DNA from: Glaciihabitans sp. | GTDB lineage: Bacteria; Actinomycetota; Actinomycetes; Actinomycetales; Microbacteriaceae | Assembly: GCA_025463785.1 (NCBI GenBank) | Contig: JAODBD010000009.1 | Location: forward strand, 248,001 to 312,000 | Length of the DNA: 64,000 nt | Reading direction: 5' to 3' | Shown here: in pieces, positions 54,462 to 64,000 of the stretch | Layout: the number at the start of each line of letters is the position of its first letter | Numbering within the stretch: the stretch's first letter is position 1 | Notes under the pieces: model-generated | Seen by the model: the letters and a program-made list of their open reading frames with translations, nothing else | What the model was told of the DNA's origin: nothing | Databases searched by the model: none | Made by a program: the position numbers and the translations under genes

Positions 54462-57337
54462 GGACCGCCGGCAATCAAGATGCCATGCGCGTGGGCGGCG
54501 GCCGCCGCTTCGGTCCGAGTGGCGGCACCCAGTTTTCCGAGGATGTGGGAGACGTGCACGCCGGCGGTATTGCTGCTGATGAACAGCTCCGCGGCGATCT
54601 GACGGTTGCTCATACCCTTGGCGACGAGAGCCAAGACGTCCAGTTCCCTTGCTGTCAGGCCGAATCGGGCCGGCGGTGGCGCGGGGACTTCGGGCGAAGG
54701 AGAGTCCAGGCTCAGCCGAGCGCGCTTGGCTACCTGCCGCAATTCGTCGGCCAGTGGCGCGGCGCCCAATTCGGCGGCCAGCACGTCAGCGTCCCGCAAT
54801 GCCGCGAGGGCGGGCGCCCGATTTCCGGTGGCCAAGTGCGATTGCGCTGTGCCGAGCAAGCTTTGCGCCCGTTCGTAGGGTTGCTCCAGCTCCTGCCAGG
54901 CCTGCGCCGCTTCGTGCCACGCGGCGGGGTTTCCGGTGGTCGCGGCGGTGAATACGGTCCGATAGGCGGCGTCGACGGGCGAGCTCGACGACAGTGAATC
55001 CGCCACCAGGCTCAGAGTGGCGGCCAGGCCCGCATCGACTCCCGAATCCGTCTGTGTCGCAGAAGAACCGAGCACGTCATCGATCTGCGTTCCGGTCACC
55101 AGCAGCGGCCACGCCTCATGCGGATGGGGTATCAGGTCGCGAGCGGTGAGGGTTTCCGTGAGTATCCGCGCCGCGAGTTGCGGTTCGTCACGCGCAAGAG
55201 CGAGGCGGCACTGGATGATTCGCAGCTCCAGCTGATACTGCCGGACCCACTGCTCACTGTTCAGTAGCTGCTCCGCATTGTCCGCACTGGTCTGCGCCGA
55301 ATCCCGATCGCCCCGGGCCAGCACGATTTTGGCGTGACAGAGCAGGAGCGCGGCAGTACTCAAGGGCGGCAGCGGTTCGGTCAGCGATTCATCGATGAGC
55401 TCGAGCGCCTCGCGCCAGCGGCCGAGTGCGGTCAGCGCCTGGGCCCATTTGACGATCAGAATGGGCCCCTTCTTCATGAACCCGAATGTTTCGTGGGCTG
55501 CGCGCAGCCCCTGCTGGATCGTCTCGATGGCGGCCCGATAGTCGCCATTGGCGACGAGTGCGGCCGACTGCCACACCGCGACCGTCACCACCGCGTACGG
55601 GTCGGCCGCCGCTGCGGCGGCAGCGCGAGCCTTGACGAAATGGGCCACGGCGACCTCGGGATTCGCTGCGGTAGCGAGGCCGAGGTAACCGTAGGCGTGG
55701 GCCGCGAGCGACCGCACACCCAGCTGCTCGGCCACCTCCACGGCCGCGGAAGCATCCCGCACGGCGCCGGCCGGATCGCCGGTGAAAACCCGGATCGCCG
55801 CCAACTCGGCGAGCACCCTGCCGCGCAGCTCTGTCGCCGGTTCCACCGGAAGCAGTTGCAGTGCAAGCATCATGTCGTCGCGGCCGCCGCTGTCGCGCTG
55901 ATTCTTCAGGCAACCCCGCTGATAGTGCAGCAGCGCGGTGCGCATCGGGTCGCCCGCAGAGTCGATGCGGGCAAGCGCCTCGTCGGCCGCGGGGATTCCG
56001 CGTTCGGCCGCGCCACTGTGGTAGCCGGCATCGAGGATCTGCTCCAGCAGGGTCAGCCGGTCGAGGTTCAGGAGTACCGCGGCGTCCGGCACCCGGTCCC
56101 ACAGTTCGAGCACCCTGCCCAGGTGATGCAACCGTTCCGGCGGTGCGCCCGCTGCCTCGGCGATCGTGGCTGCCTGCCACGACGCCTCGAGTGCCTGTCG
56201 CAGATCACCCGCGGCTTCGGCGTGCGCGGCCAGCTCCGCGCTGTGGCTTTCTCTCGGCAGCAGATCCGGGTGTGTGCTCAGCGCCTGTGCCAGGCGTGTG
56301 TGCAGGCGTGTCCGTTCGACCGGCAGCAGATCGTCGTAAACGGCATCGCGGATGAGGATATGCCGAAACTCGTAGCCGGTATCGGTGATCAGCAGCAGCT
56401 GCTGTCCGACCAACTGGCGCACCGCCTCGTGCAACCGGCCTTCGTCGAGCCCGGCCGCGGCTTCCAGCAGGGCATGCTCGACGGGCGACCCGGCCACGGC
56501 AGCCAGTCGCAGTACCGCTCGGGTGTCCGGCGGCAGGGTGGACTGCCCGAGCAGCAGCAGTTCGTTCAGTCCGGCGGGGGTCTGGTCCGGGGACTGGCTC
56601 AGCGCCTCGACAAACAGCGGGTTGCCCGCGCTGCGGTCGAAAACCCGCGTGATGACCCCCGGCTCGGGTTCCCGGCCCAGCAGCGCCGCGAGCTGACGTC
56701 CCACCTCGTATCTGGTCAGGGGTTCCGGAGCGATCAGGCGGACGCCGCGATTGCGCTGCAGTTCGAGGACCAGCCCGCGCATCGGGCCGGCGGCGGCCGG
56801 GCGATAGGTGCCCACCAGCAGCAGATCACGCTGGGTCAGGTTGGCGACGAGGAAGGCCAGCAGTTCCCGGCTCGAATCGTCCGCCCAATGCAGATCCTCC
56901 AGCACCACGACCACAGGCTGCGTTGCCGCCAATTCCTCGAGGAGGATGAGGATCTCGCCGAACAGCCTGATCGGGTCGGATTCGCGCTCCACCGGTCCGG
57001 TCTGCGCCGCGAGCTCGGGTAGCCAACGGGCCAGCGCCGGGTGTGGGGGCAAGAGCGCCCGCAGGGCGGTAACGCCGAGTCGCCGCAGCAGACCGCGCAT
57101 CACCGTGACGAACGGTGCGAAGGGGATGCCCTCGTTACCCAACTCCGGACACCGCCCGAGCAGCACCAGCGACGTCGAATCCAGGCGTGCGGCGAACTCC
57201 GAAACCAGGCGGGATTTGCCTATCCCCGCCTCACCCGCGACCAGTACGGTCCGCACCACAGGATCCTGATAGGCGTGCTGCAGCTCGGCCAGATCGACAG
57301 CCCGCCCGACGAACGAGTTCCTGATCGGTTGGTTCAC
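54458..57337 (-). CDS. LAL-type LuxR family transcriptional activator
   Basis: A large ATP-binding regulator of about 959 residues. The N-terminal AAA domain begins FVGRAVDLAEL with Walker A GEAGIGKSRL and Walker B-like VVVVLEDLHWADDS. The middle is helical TPR-like, and the C-terminus is a LuxR HTH (FGLTARELDVLALVAKGMSNRQIAAEL). LAL proteins are common activators in polyketide clusters. GTG 57337 (just before NQPIRNSFVGR) is preferred; GTG 57376 in the same frame adds 13 unlikely residues. It is convergent to KS-beta and divergent to the epoxide hydrolase. Confidence 0.88.
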   Translation of the reverse strand: MNQPIRNSFVGRAVDLAELQHAYQDPVVRTVLVAGEAGIGKSRLVSEFAARLDSTSLVLLGRCPELGNEGIPFAPFVTVMRGLLRRLGVTALRALLPPHPALARWLPELAAQTGPVERESDPIRLFGEILILLEELAATQPVVVVLEDLHWADDSSRELLAFLVANLTQRDLLLVGTYRPAAAGPMRGLVLELQRNRGVRLIAPEPLTRYEVGRQLAALLGREPEPGVITRVFDRSAGNPLFVEALSQSPDQTPAGLNELLLLGQSTLPPDTRAVLRLAAVAGSPVEHALLEAAAGLDEGRLHEAVRQLVGQQLLLITDTGYEFRHILIRDAVYDDLLPVERTRLHTRLAQALSTHPDLLPRESHSAELAAHAEAAGDLRQALEASWQAATIAEAAGAPPERLHHLGRVLELWDRVPDAAVLLNLDRLTLLEQILDAGYHSGAAERGIPAADEALARIDSAGDPMRTALLHYQRGCLKNQRDSGGRDDMMLALQLLPVEPATELRGRVLAELAAIRVFTGDPAGAVRDASAAVEVAEQLGVRSLAAHAYGYLGLATAANPEVAVAHFVKARAAAAAAADPYAVVTVAVWQSAALVANGDYRAAIETIQQGLRAAHETFGFMKKGPILIVKWAQALTALGRWREALELIDESLTEPLPPLSTAALLLCHAKIVLARGDRDSAQTSADNAEQLLNSEQWVRQYQLELRIIQCRLALARDEPQLAARILTETLTARDLIPHPHEAWPLLVTGTQIDDVLGSSATQTDSGVDAGLAATLSLVADSLSSSSPVDAAYRTVFTAATTGNPAAWHEAAQAWQELEQPYERAQSLLGTAQSHLATGNRAPALAALRDADVLAAELGAAPLADELRQVAKRARLSLDSPSPEVPAPPPARFGLTARELDVLALVAKGMSNRQIAAELFISSNTAGVHVSHILGKLGAATRTEAAAAAHAHGILIAGGP

Positions 57338-57471
57338 CCGACGATCATCGCAGCAACCGAAAAGCCTGTGCCGCACCGAAACTGTGATTACTCGCCAAGG
57401 ACACGATCTCGTCAGGAAATAACGAGTTCTCGTGATTCGGTGGACCCCTCTTTACCAGCATTGTTAATGAC

Positions 57472-58638
57472 ATGACCACTACAGCGAACGACATCAGCCC
57501 CTTCCGCATCGAGATCCCGCAGGAGGCCATCGACGACCTGCGCGAGCGTCTCGCCCGCACCCGATGGACCGACGAACTGCCCGGCACCGGCTGGGAGCGC
57601 GGGGTACCCACCGGCTACCTGAAGGAACTCGCCACCTACTGGGCCAGCAAGTTCGATTGGCGGGCACAGGAAGCCCTGCTCAATGAATACCCGCAGTTCA
57701 CCACCACCATCGACGGCCAGAACATCCACTTCCTGCACATCCGCTCCGCGCGTGCCGACGCCACCCCGCTGCTGCTCATCCACGGCTGGCCGGGATCGGT
57801 GGTGGAGTTCCTCGACCTCATCGGACCGCTGACCGACCCCGAGGCCCACGGCGATGCCGACGCGCCGGCCTTCCACCTGGTCATCCCATCCGTGCCGGGC
57901 TTCGGGTTCTCGGGCTCGATCACCGAAGCCGGCTGGACCGACGCCCGTATCGCCGCGGCCTTCGCCGAGCTGATGGCCCGCCTCGATTACGACCGTTACG
58001 GGGTCCAGGGCGGCGATATCGGTGCCTTCATCGGCCCCCAGATCGGGCGGGTCGCCCCCGACCACGTGATCGGCGTGCACGTCAATGCCCTCGTCACCTT
58101 CCCGAGTCGCGACCCCGCCGATATGGCGGCACTGACCGAGGCCGAGCAGCAGCGCCTCGCCGGGATGAAGGCCTTCCAAGACGACATGTCGGCGTACATG
58201 CAGTTGCAGGGCTCCCGCCCCAACACCATCGCCCATGCCCTGGCCGACTCGCCCGTCGCCCAGCTCGCTTGGATCGTGGAGAAGTTCAAGGAATGGACCG
58301 ACGCCTCGAAAGAACTGCCCGAGGATGCGATCGACCTCGACCGGATGCTCACCGATATCAGCATCTACTGGTTCACCGACACCGCCCGCAGTGTCGCCAA
58401 CTCCTACTACGAGCGCTTCCACGATGCCGCCATGTGGGCGCCCAAGCCCCGGGGAACGACGCCGACCGGTGTCGCCGTGTTCACCACCGCAGACTTCGCC
58501 ATCCGGCGGTTCGCCGAGAAGGCACACAACATCACACACTGGTCGGAGTTCTACGCCGGCGGGCACTTCCCGGCTCTCGAGGTACCCGACCTGCTCACCG
58601 GCGATATCCGTGAGTTCTTCCGCACCTTGAATCACTGA
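57472..58638 (+). CDS. Epoxide hydrolase (microsomal type, EHN domain)
   Basis: A 388-residue alpha/beta hydrolase with the N-terminal EHN domain ([31 protein letters not shown]). The oxyanion motif is [10 protein letters not shown], the nucleophile Asp182 lies in [10 protein letters not shown], a lid-region Tyr lies in [11 protein letters not shown], and the charge-relay His is in AGGHFPALE. It opens epoxides to diols. In aromatic polyketide clusters these enzymes act on epoxide intermediates or starter side chains. ATG 57472 is divergent from the LAL gene, with 134 bases between. Confidence 0.9.
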   Translation: MTTTANDISPFRIEIPQEAIDDLRERLARTRWTDELPGTGWERGVPTGYLKELATYWASKFDWRAQEALLNEYPQFTTTIDGQNIHFLHIRSARADATPLLLIHGWPGSVVEFLDLIGPLTDPEAHGDADAPAFHLVIPSVPGFGFSGSITEAGWTDARIAAAFAELMARLDYDRYGVQGGDIGAFIGPQIGRVAPDHVIGVHVNALVTFPSRDPADMAALTEAEQQRLAGMKAFQDDMSAYMQLQGSRPNTIAHALADSPVAQLAWIVEKFKEWTDASKELPEDAIDLDRMLTDISIYWFTDTARSVANSYYERFHDAAMWAPKPRGTTPTGVAVFTTADFAIRRFAEKAHNITHWSEFYAGGHFPALEVPDLLTGDIREFFRTLNH

Positions 58639-58645
58639 TCCGTGA

Positions 58646-58683
58646 CCCGTGCGGAGCCGGTATGCACTCCGGCTCCGCACGGG
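58646..58683. terminator. Perfect 15-bp bidirectional hairpin
   Basis: CCCGTGCGGAGCCGG (58646-58660) pairs perfectly with CCGGCTCCGCACGGG (58669-58683) over an 8-base loop between the convergent epoxide hydrolase and rmlA genes. It is the same style as the hairpin at 37934-37975. Confidence 0.75.
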
Positions 58684-58701
58684 CCACGGGCGGTCCGGTC
58701 A

Positions 58702-60681
<1,980 letters not shown>

Positions 60682-60790
60682 ACAGAATACGGCGGTTGTA
60701 GCCGCATTCGAGACTCCCGCAAGTGTCGCCTGGCAGCGTGGAATCCGGTCCCCACCCGGGGTGACCGCCGGCGCCAGGAAGAGAGTGCAG

Positions 60791-62704
60791 ATGACCTCTG
60801 GTGTAGATGCCACCAAGCTCGAGCAGGTTGTAATCCGTTTCGCGGGGGATTCCGGTGACGGTATGCAGCTCACCGGCGACAGATTCACAAGTGAGGCAGC
60901 AAGTTTCGGCAATGATCTGGCGACGCAGCCGAGCTATCCGGCGGAGATCCGCGCGCCGCAGGGGACGCTGCCGGGAGTGTCGTCGTTCCAGATTCAGATC
61001 GCCGATTACGACATCCTGACCGCGGGTGACCATCCCGATGTGCTGGTCGCGATGAACCCGGCGGCGTTGAAGGCGAATGTGGGCGATCTGCCGCGGGGAG
61101 CGACGATCATCGCCAATACCGACGAGTTCAGCACGCGGAACCTGGCCAAGGTGGGGTATTCGGCGAATCCCCTCGAGGACGGTTCGCTCGAAGATTTCAC
61201 GGTGCACGCGGTGCCGATGACCTCGCTGACAATCGGTGCGGTGGCGCCGTCCGGGGTGGGAAAGAAGGACGGCCAGCGAGCGAAGAACATGTTCGCGCTC
61301 GGCCTGCTGTCGTGGATGTATCAGCGATCGCCGGCAGCGACCGAGAAGTTCCTCCGGGCGAAGTTCGCCACGAAACCGGAAGTGGCCGAGGCGAACACAC
61401 TCGCATTCAAGGCGGGCTGGAATTACGGCGAGACAACCGAGGCCTTCGCCTCCACCTTCGAGGTCGCACCGGCGCAGCTCCCGGCGGGCACCTATCGGCA
61501 GATCACCGGCAATACGGCGCTCGGTTACGGAATCGTCGTGGCCGGGCAATTGGCCGGACTGCCGGTGTTCCTCGGCGCATATCCGATCACGCCGGCGTCG
61601 GACATCCTGCACGAGCTGTCCAAACGCACGAATATCGGCGTCCGGACGTTTCAGGCGGAAGACGAAATCGCCGCCGTCGGAGCCGCATTGGGCGCATCGC
61701 TGGGCGGTGCGCTCGGGGTCACTTCGACCTCGGGGCCGGGGCTGGCGCTGAAGGGGGAGACGATCGGCCTGGCGGTCATGACGGAATTGCCGTTGCTCGT
61801 GATCGACGTGCAGCGCGGCGGGCCCTCGACCGGTCTACCGACCAAGACGGAGCAGGCCGACCTGCTGCAGGCGATGTTCGGGCGAAACGGGGAGTCGCCG
61901 GTCGCGGTGGTCGCGCCGCGCTCGCCCGCGGACTGTTTCGCCGCCGCGATCGAGGCCGCCCGGATCGCACTGACCTACCGCACACCGGTGCTCCTGCTGT
62001 CCGACGGGGCGATCGCGAACGGATCCGAGCCCTGGGCGATCCCATCGATCGACCAGCTCGATCCGATCGACCCTCGGTTCGAACCCGAAGGGACGCAAGG
62101 TTTTCAGCCGTATGCGCGGGATCCGGAAACGCTCGCCCGTCCGCTCGCCGTTCCCGGCACCAAAGGCCTGGAGCACCGGATCGGCGGGCTGGAGAAGGCG
62201 GACGGGACGGGGGATATCTCTTACGAGCCCGCCAACCATGAGCTGATGGTCCGATTGCGGCAGGCGAAGATCAACGGAATCTCGGTGCCGGACGTGGAAG
62301 TCGACGACCCCTCCGATGCGGCCGAATTGCTGATCATCGGATGGGGCAGCAGCTACGGGCCGATCGGGGAGGCCTGCCGGCGCGCGCGGCGCAGGGGCGT
62401 GCAGGTGGCGCACGTACATCTGCGCCACCTCAACCCGTTCCCGGCGAATCTGGGCACCGTCCTCGGCAAATATTCGACAGTGGTCGCACCGGAAATGAAC
62501 ACCGGGCAGCTGGCGGTGCTGCTGCGCGCGCGGTACCTCGTGAACGTCCAGCCGTGGACCAAAATCCAAGGTCTGGCCTTCTCCGCGGAGGAACTCGCCG
62601 GGGTGATCGACCGGGCTCTCGACGGCTCGCTCGGCGATCTCGAGTCCAGCAAGGCGGGCGACGCCCGCGCCCGCGCCACCTACCGCAGGAACGAAGAGCT
62701 ATGA
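60791..62704 (+). CDS. korA: 2-oxoacid:ferredoxin oxidoreductase alpha subunit (gamma-alpha fusion)
   Basis: A 637-residue KorA-type protein. The N-terminal gamma domain (about 10-190) begins VVIRFAGDSGDGMQLTGDRF. The alpha (pyrimidine-binding) part (about 230-600) has GYGIVVAGQLAGLPVFLGAYPITPASDILHEL, EDEIAAVGAALGAS and TSTSGPGLALKGE. This fused form is that of the mycobacterial 2-oxoglutarate:ferredoxin oxidoreductase, which oxidises 2-oxoglutarate to succinyl-CoA without NAD. The stop overlaps korB by 4 bases. Its place between rmlB and a SARP regulator inside a biosynthetic cluster is unexpected. Confidence 0.92.
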   Translation: MTSGVDATKLEQVVIRFAGDSGDGMQLTGDRFTSEAASFGNDLATQPSYPAEIRAPQGTLPGVSSFQIQIADYDILTAGDHPDVLVAMNPAALKANVGDLPRGATIIANTDEFSTRNLAKVGYSANPLEDGSLEDFTVHAVPMTSLTIGAVAPSGVGKKDGQRAKNMFALGLLSWMYQRSPAATEKFLRAKFATKPEVAEANTLAFKAGWNYGETTEAFASTFEVAPAQLPAGTYRQITGNTALGYGIVVAGQLAGLPVFLGAYPITPASDILHELSKRTNIGVRTFQAEDEIAAVGAALGASLGGALGVTSTSGPGLALKGETIGLAVMTELPLLVIDVQRGGPSTGLPTKTEQADLLQAMFGRNGESPVAVVAPRSPADCFAAAIEAARIALTYRTPVLLLSDGAIANGSEPWAIPSIDQLDPIDPRFEPEGTQGFQPYARDPETLARPLAVPGTKGLEHRIGGLEKADGTGDISYEPANHELMVRLRQAKINGISVPDVEVDDPSDAAELLIIGWGSSYGPIGEACRRARRRGVQVAHVHLRHLNPFPANLGTVLGKYSTVVAPEMNTGQLAVLLRARYLVNVQPWTKIQGLAFSAEELAGVIDRALDGSLGDLESSKAGDARARATYRRNEEL

Positions 62705-63774
62705 CCACGATCGATCTGAATCTCACCGCGGCCCCCGAAATCCCTGCCGGGGACCCGCCATTGAAGGCGAAGGACTTCGCCTCCGACCAGGAGGTGCGCT
62801 GGTGCCCCGGCTGCGGCGACTACGCCATCCTCGCGACCGTGCGCGGTTTCCTGCCCGAACTCGGCATCGCGCGGCAGAACCTGATGTTCGTATCCGGCAT
62901 CGGCTGCTCGTCGCGCTTCCCCTATTACCTCAATGCCTATGGGCTGCACTCCATCCACGGCCGCGCTCCCGCCATCGCGACCGGCCTCGCCATGACCCGG
63001 CCCGATCTATCCGTATGGGTCGTGACCGGCGATGGCGACGCCCTCTCGATCGGCGGTAACCATCTCATCCACGCCCTGCGCCGCAATGTGAACCTCACCA
63101 TCCTGCTGTTCAACAACCGCATCTACGGACTTACCAAAGGTCAGTACTCGCCCACCTCCGAGGTCGGAAAGATCACGAAATCCACCCCGCTGGGATCGAT
63201 CGACCATCCGTTCAACACCGTCTCCCTAGTGCTGGGCGCGGAAGCGACCTTCGTGGCGCGAGCGCTGGATTCCGATCGCAAGGGGCTCGGTGCGGTACTG
63301 CGCGCTGCCGCGCAGCACCGCGGCACCGCGTTCGTTGAGATCCTGCAGGACTGCCCGATCTTCAATGACGGCAGCTTCGACCTGATCCGCAAGGAAGGCG
63401 CCGAGCAGCGGCTCATCCCGATCGCGCACGGCGCACCGATCACATTCGGTGACAATGGCGAAAACTGTGTCGTCCGTAGCGGTTTCGGTCTCGCCGTGGC
63501 ACGCACCGGCGATACGCCGACTGCGGATATCGTCGTCCACGACGCGTACACCGACGACCCCGAGTACGCCTTCGCGCTGTCTCGGCTGTCCGAGCAGGGT
63601 CTCGATCATGTCGTCACCGGTGTCTTCCGCGCCGTCGACCGGCCCGCCTACGACGACACCGGCCGCGCGCAGCTCGCCGCCGCCCGAGAATGTGGCTCCG
63701 GTGCGGCCGACGCCGTCCAGGAGCTGATCACCGGCCGCGAGACCTGGACGATCGCTGAACCTCGAAAGCTGTGA
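62701..63774 (+). CDS. korB: 2-oxoacid:ferredoxin oxidoreductase beta subunit
   Basis: A 357-residue TPP-binding subunit. CPGCGDYAILATVRGFLPEL begins the domain with the iron-sulfur/TPP Cys pair, GIGCSSRFPYYLNAYGLHSIHGRA follows, and the TPP signature runs from VTGDGDALSIGGNHLIH to LLFNNRIYGLTKGQ. It forms the catalytic complex with KorA. No ferredoxin gene is adjacent. The first of two GTGAATTTCTCACA repeats overlaps its stop codon. Confidence 0.92.
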   Translation: MTTIDLNLTAAPEIPAGDPPLKAKDFASDQEVRWCPGCGDYAILATVRGFLPELGIARQNLMFVSGIGCSSRFPYYLNAYGLHSIHGRAPAIATGLAMTRPDLSVWVVTGDGDALSIGGNHLIHALRRNVNLTILLFNNRIYGLTKGQYSPTSEVGKITKSTPLGSIDHPFNTVSLVLGAEATFVARALDSDRKGLGAVLRAAAQHRGTAFVEILQDCPIFNDGSFDLIRKEGAEQRLIPIAHGAPITFGDNGENCVVRSGFGLAVARTGDTPTADIVVHDAYTDDPEYAFALSRLSEQGLDHVVTGVFRAVDRPAYDDTGRAQLAAARECGSGAADAVQELITGRETWTIAEPRKL

Positions 63775-63805
63775 ATTTCTCACAAATGATCGTGAATTTC
63801 TCACA
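63771..63805. promoter_or_regulatory. Two direct repeats GTGAATTTCTCACA upstream of the SARP gene
   Basis: GTGAATTTCTCACA occurs at 63771-63784 and 63792-63805, exactly 21 bases apart (two helical turns). Each copy is itself a GTGA/TCAC inverted repeat. The pair lies 132 bases ahead of the SARP start, and the first copy overlaps the korB stop. It is a likely activator or repressor site. Confidence 0.6.
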
Positions 63806-63936
63806 TGCAGCGGTTGTGATTTGCATACCGTATCGCTGACCTAGACACTCCTGCATGGCCGGCAATTATTGCACAATTAGTTGGGACACCTATGCTGCAG
63901 AGTCGCAGATCAAGAATCATCAGACGGGGCAGGGTT

Positions 63937-64000
63937 ATGTTGGACATAGAGATTCTGGGGCCACTTGAAGTCAGTCTGAGTGGTAAGCCATTAGTGTGGA
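63937..64000 (+). CDS. SARP family regulator, 5' end only
   Basis: The first 21 codons read MLDIEILGPLEVSLSGKPLVW, the standard opening of the OmpR-type winged helix in Streptomyces antibiotic regulatory proteins (AfsR/DnrI/RedD type). The gene runs off the window. A SARP here supports the view that the biosynthetic cluster continues to the right and is pathway-regulated. The 160-base leader holds the direct repeats at 63771-63805. Confidence 0.8.
   Translation, partial: MLDIEILGPLEVSLSGKPLVW

Noticed and set aside
63771-63805. Start of a CRISPR array
   Set aside because: There are only two 14-base repeats with 7 bases between them and no spacers of normal length.

Overview
The window is high-GC actinobacterial DNA, most likely from Nocardia or a close mycolate-producing relative. 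The evidence is a mycobacterial-type AtpE/AtpF pair, an MspA-family porin, DUF3039 and DUF3099 proteins, a KorA/KorB pair with the gamma domain fused to alpha, and frequent ATGA or GTGA start/stop overlaps.

Left part (1-9.3 kb): the end of an ATP synthase Fo operon (subunit c, subunit b, and a b'-type protein that stops where the delta domain should begin). It is followed by a GlxA/AraC regulator with a glyoxalase-like protein, an MFS exporter, DUF3099 and DUF3039 genes, and a probable relic of a tyrosine recombinase. A small redox regulon comes next: NmrA-like protein, hemerythrin, MarR regulator and a second NAD(P)H-binding protein. Two of its promoters share a nearly identical 19-bp operator.

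Middle part (9.3-29 kb): a TetR regulator and an orphan response regulator without its phospho-acceptor Asp sit divergent to a secreted beta-helix protein, with two palindromes between them. A tight polysaccharide operon follows (uxs, cellulose-synthase-like GT2, galE, ugd). Then come an MspA porin bracketed by three TGTCCC-N7-GGGACA palindromes, a gene-poor scarred stretch (3' half of an initiator tRNA with terminator, NrtS, an MFS remnant), an unrecognised condensation/acyltransferase-like protein, a DUF4232 lipoprotein, and a giant single-chain acyl-CoA carboxylase under a PadR regulator.

Right part (about 29.3 kb to beyond the end): a large biosynthetic gene cluster. A PABA synthase (PabAB) and an AurF-type diiron N-oxygenase share an operon with two MaoC/hotdog dehydratases and a LuxR-type response regulator. 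They are followed by an MBL-fold protein, an SDR lacking its catalytic Tyr, an ActVIA-like protein, an NDP-hexose 2,3-dehydratase and a KAS III of the Cys-His-Asp (CerJ/ChlB3) type. Next are a free-standing acyltransferase, a KSQ-AT-ACP protein whose AT has lost its catalytic-His subdomain, and a fully reducing KS-AT-DH-ER-KR-ACP module with a methylmalonyl-type AT. An aromatase/cyclase, an acyl-CoA dehydrogenase, an azoreductase-like flavoprotein, a type II KS-alpha/KS-beta pair, a LAL regulator, an epoxide hydrolase, rmlA, rmlB, korAB and the start of a SARP regulator complete it.

Read together, the cluster looks like a hybrid type I/type II aromatic polyketide pathway. The two type I proteins would make a short branched acyl starter (2-methylbutyryl is predicted). 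The KS/CLF and cyclase would build an aromatic core. A 2,6-dideoxysugar would be attached by genes outside the window, and a PABA or p-nitrobenzoate unit may be added. The type II ACP, glycosyltransferases and the remaining sugar genes are not in this window, so the cluster continues to the right.
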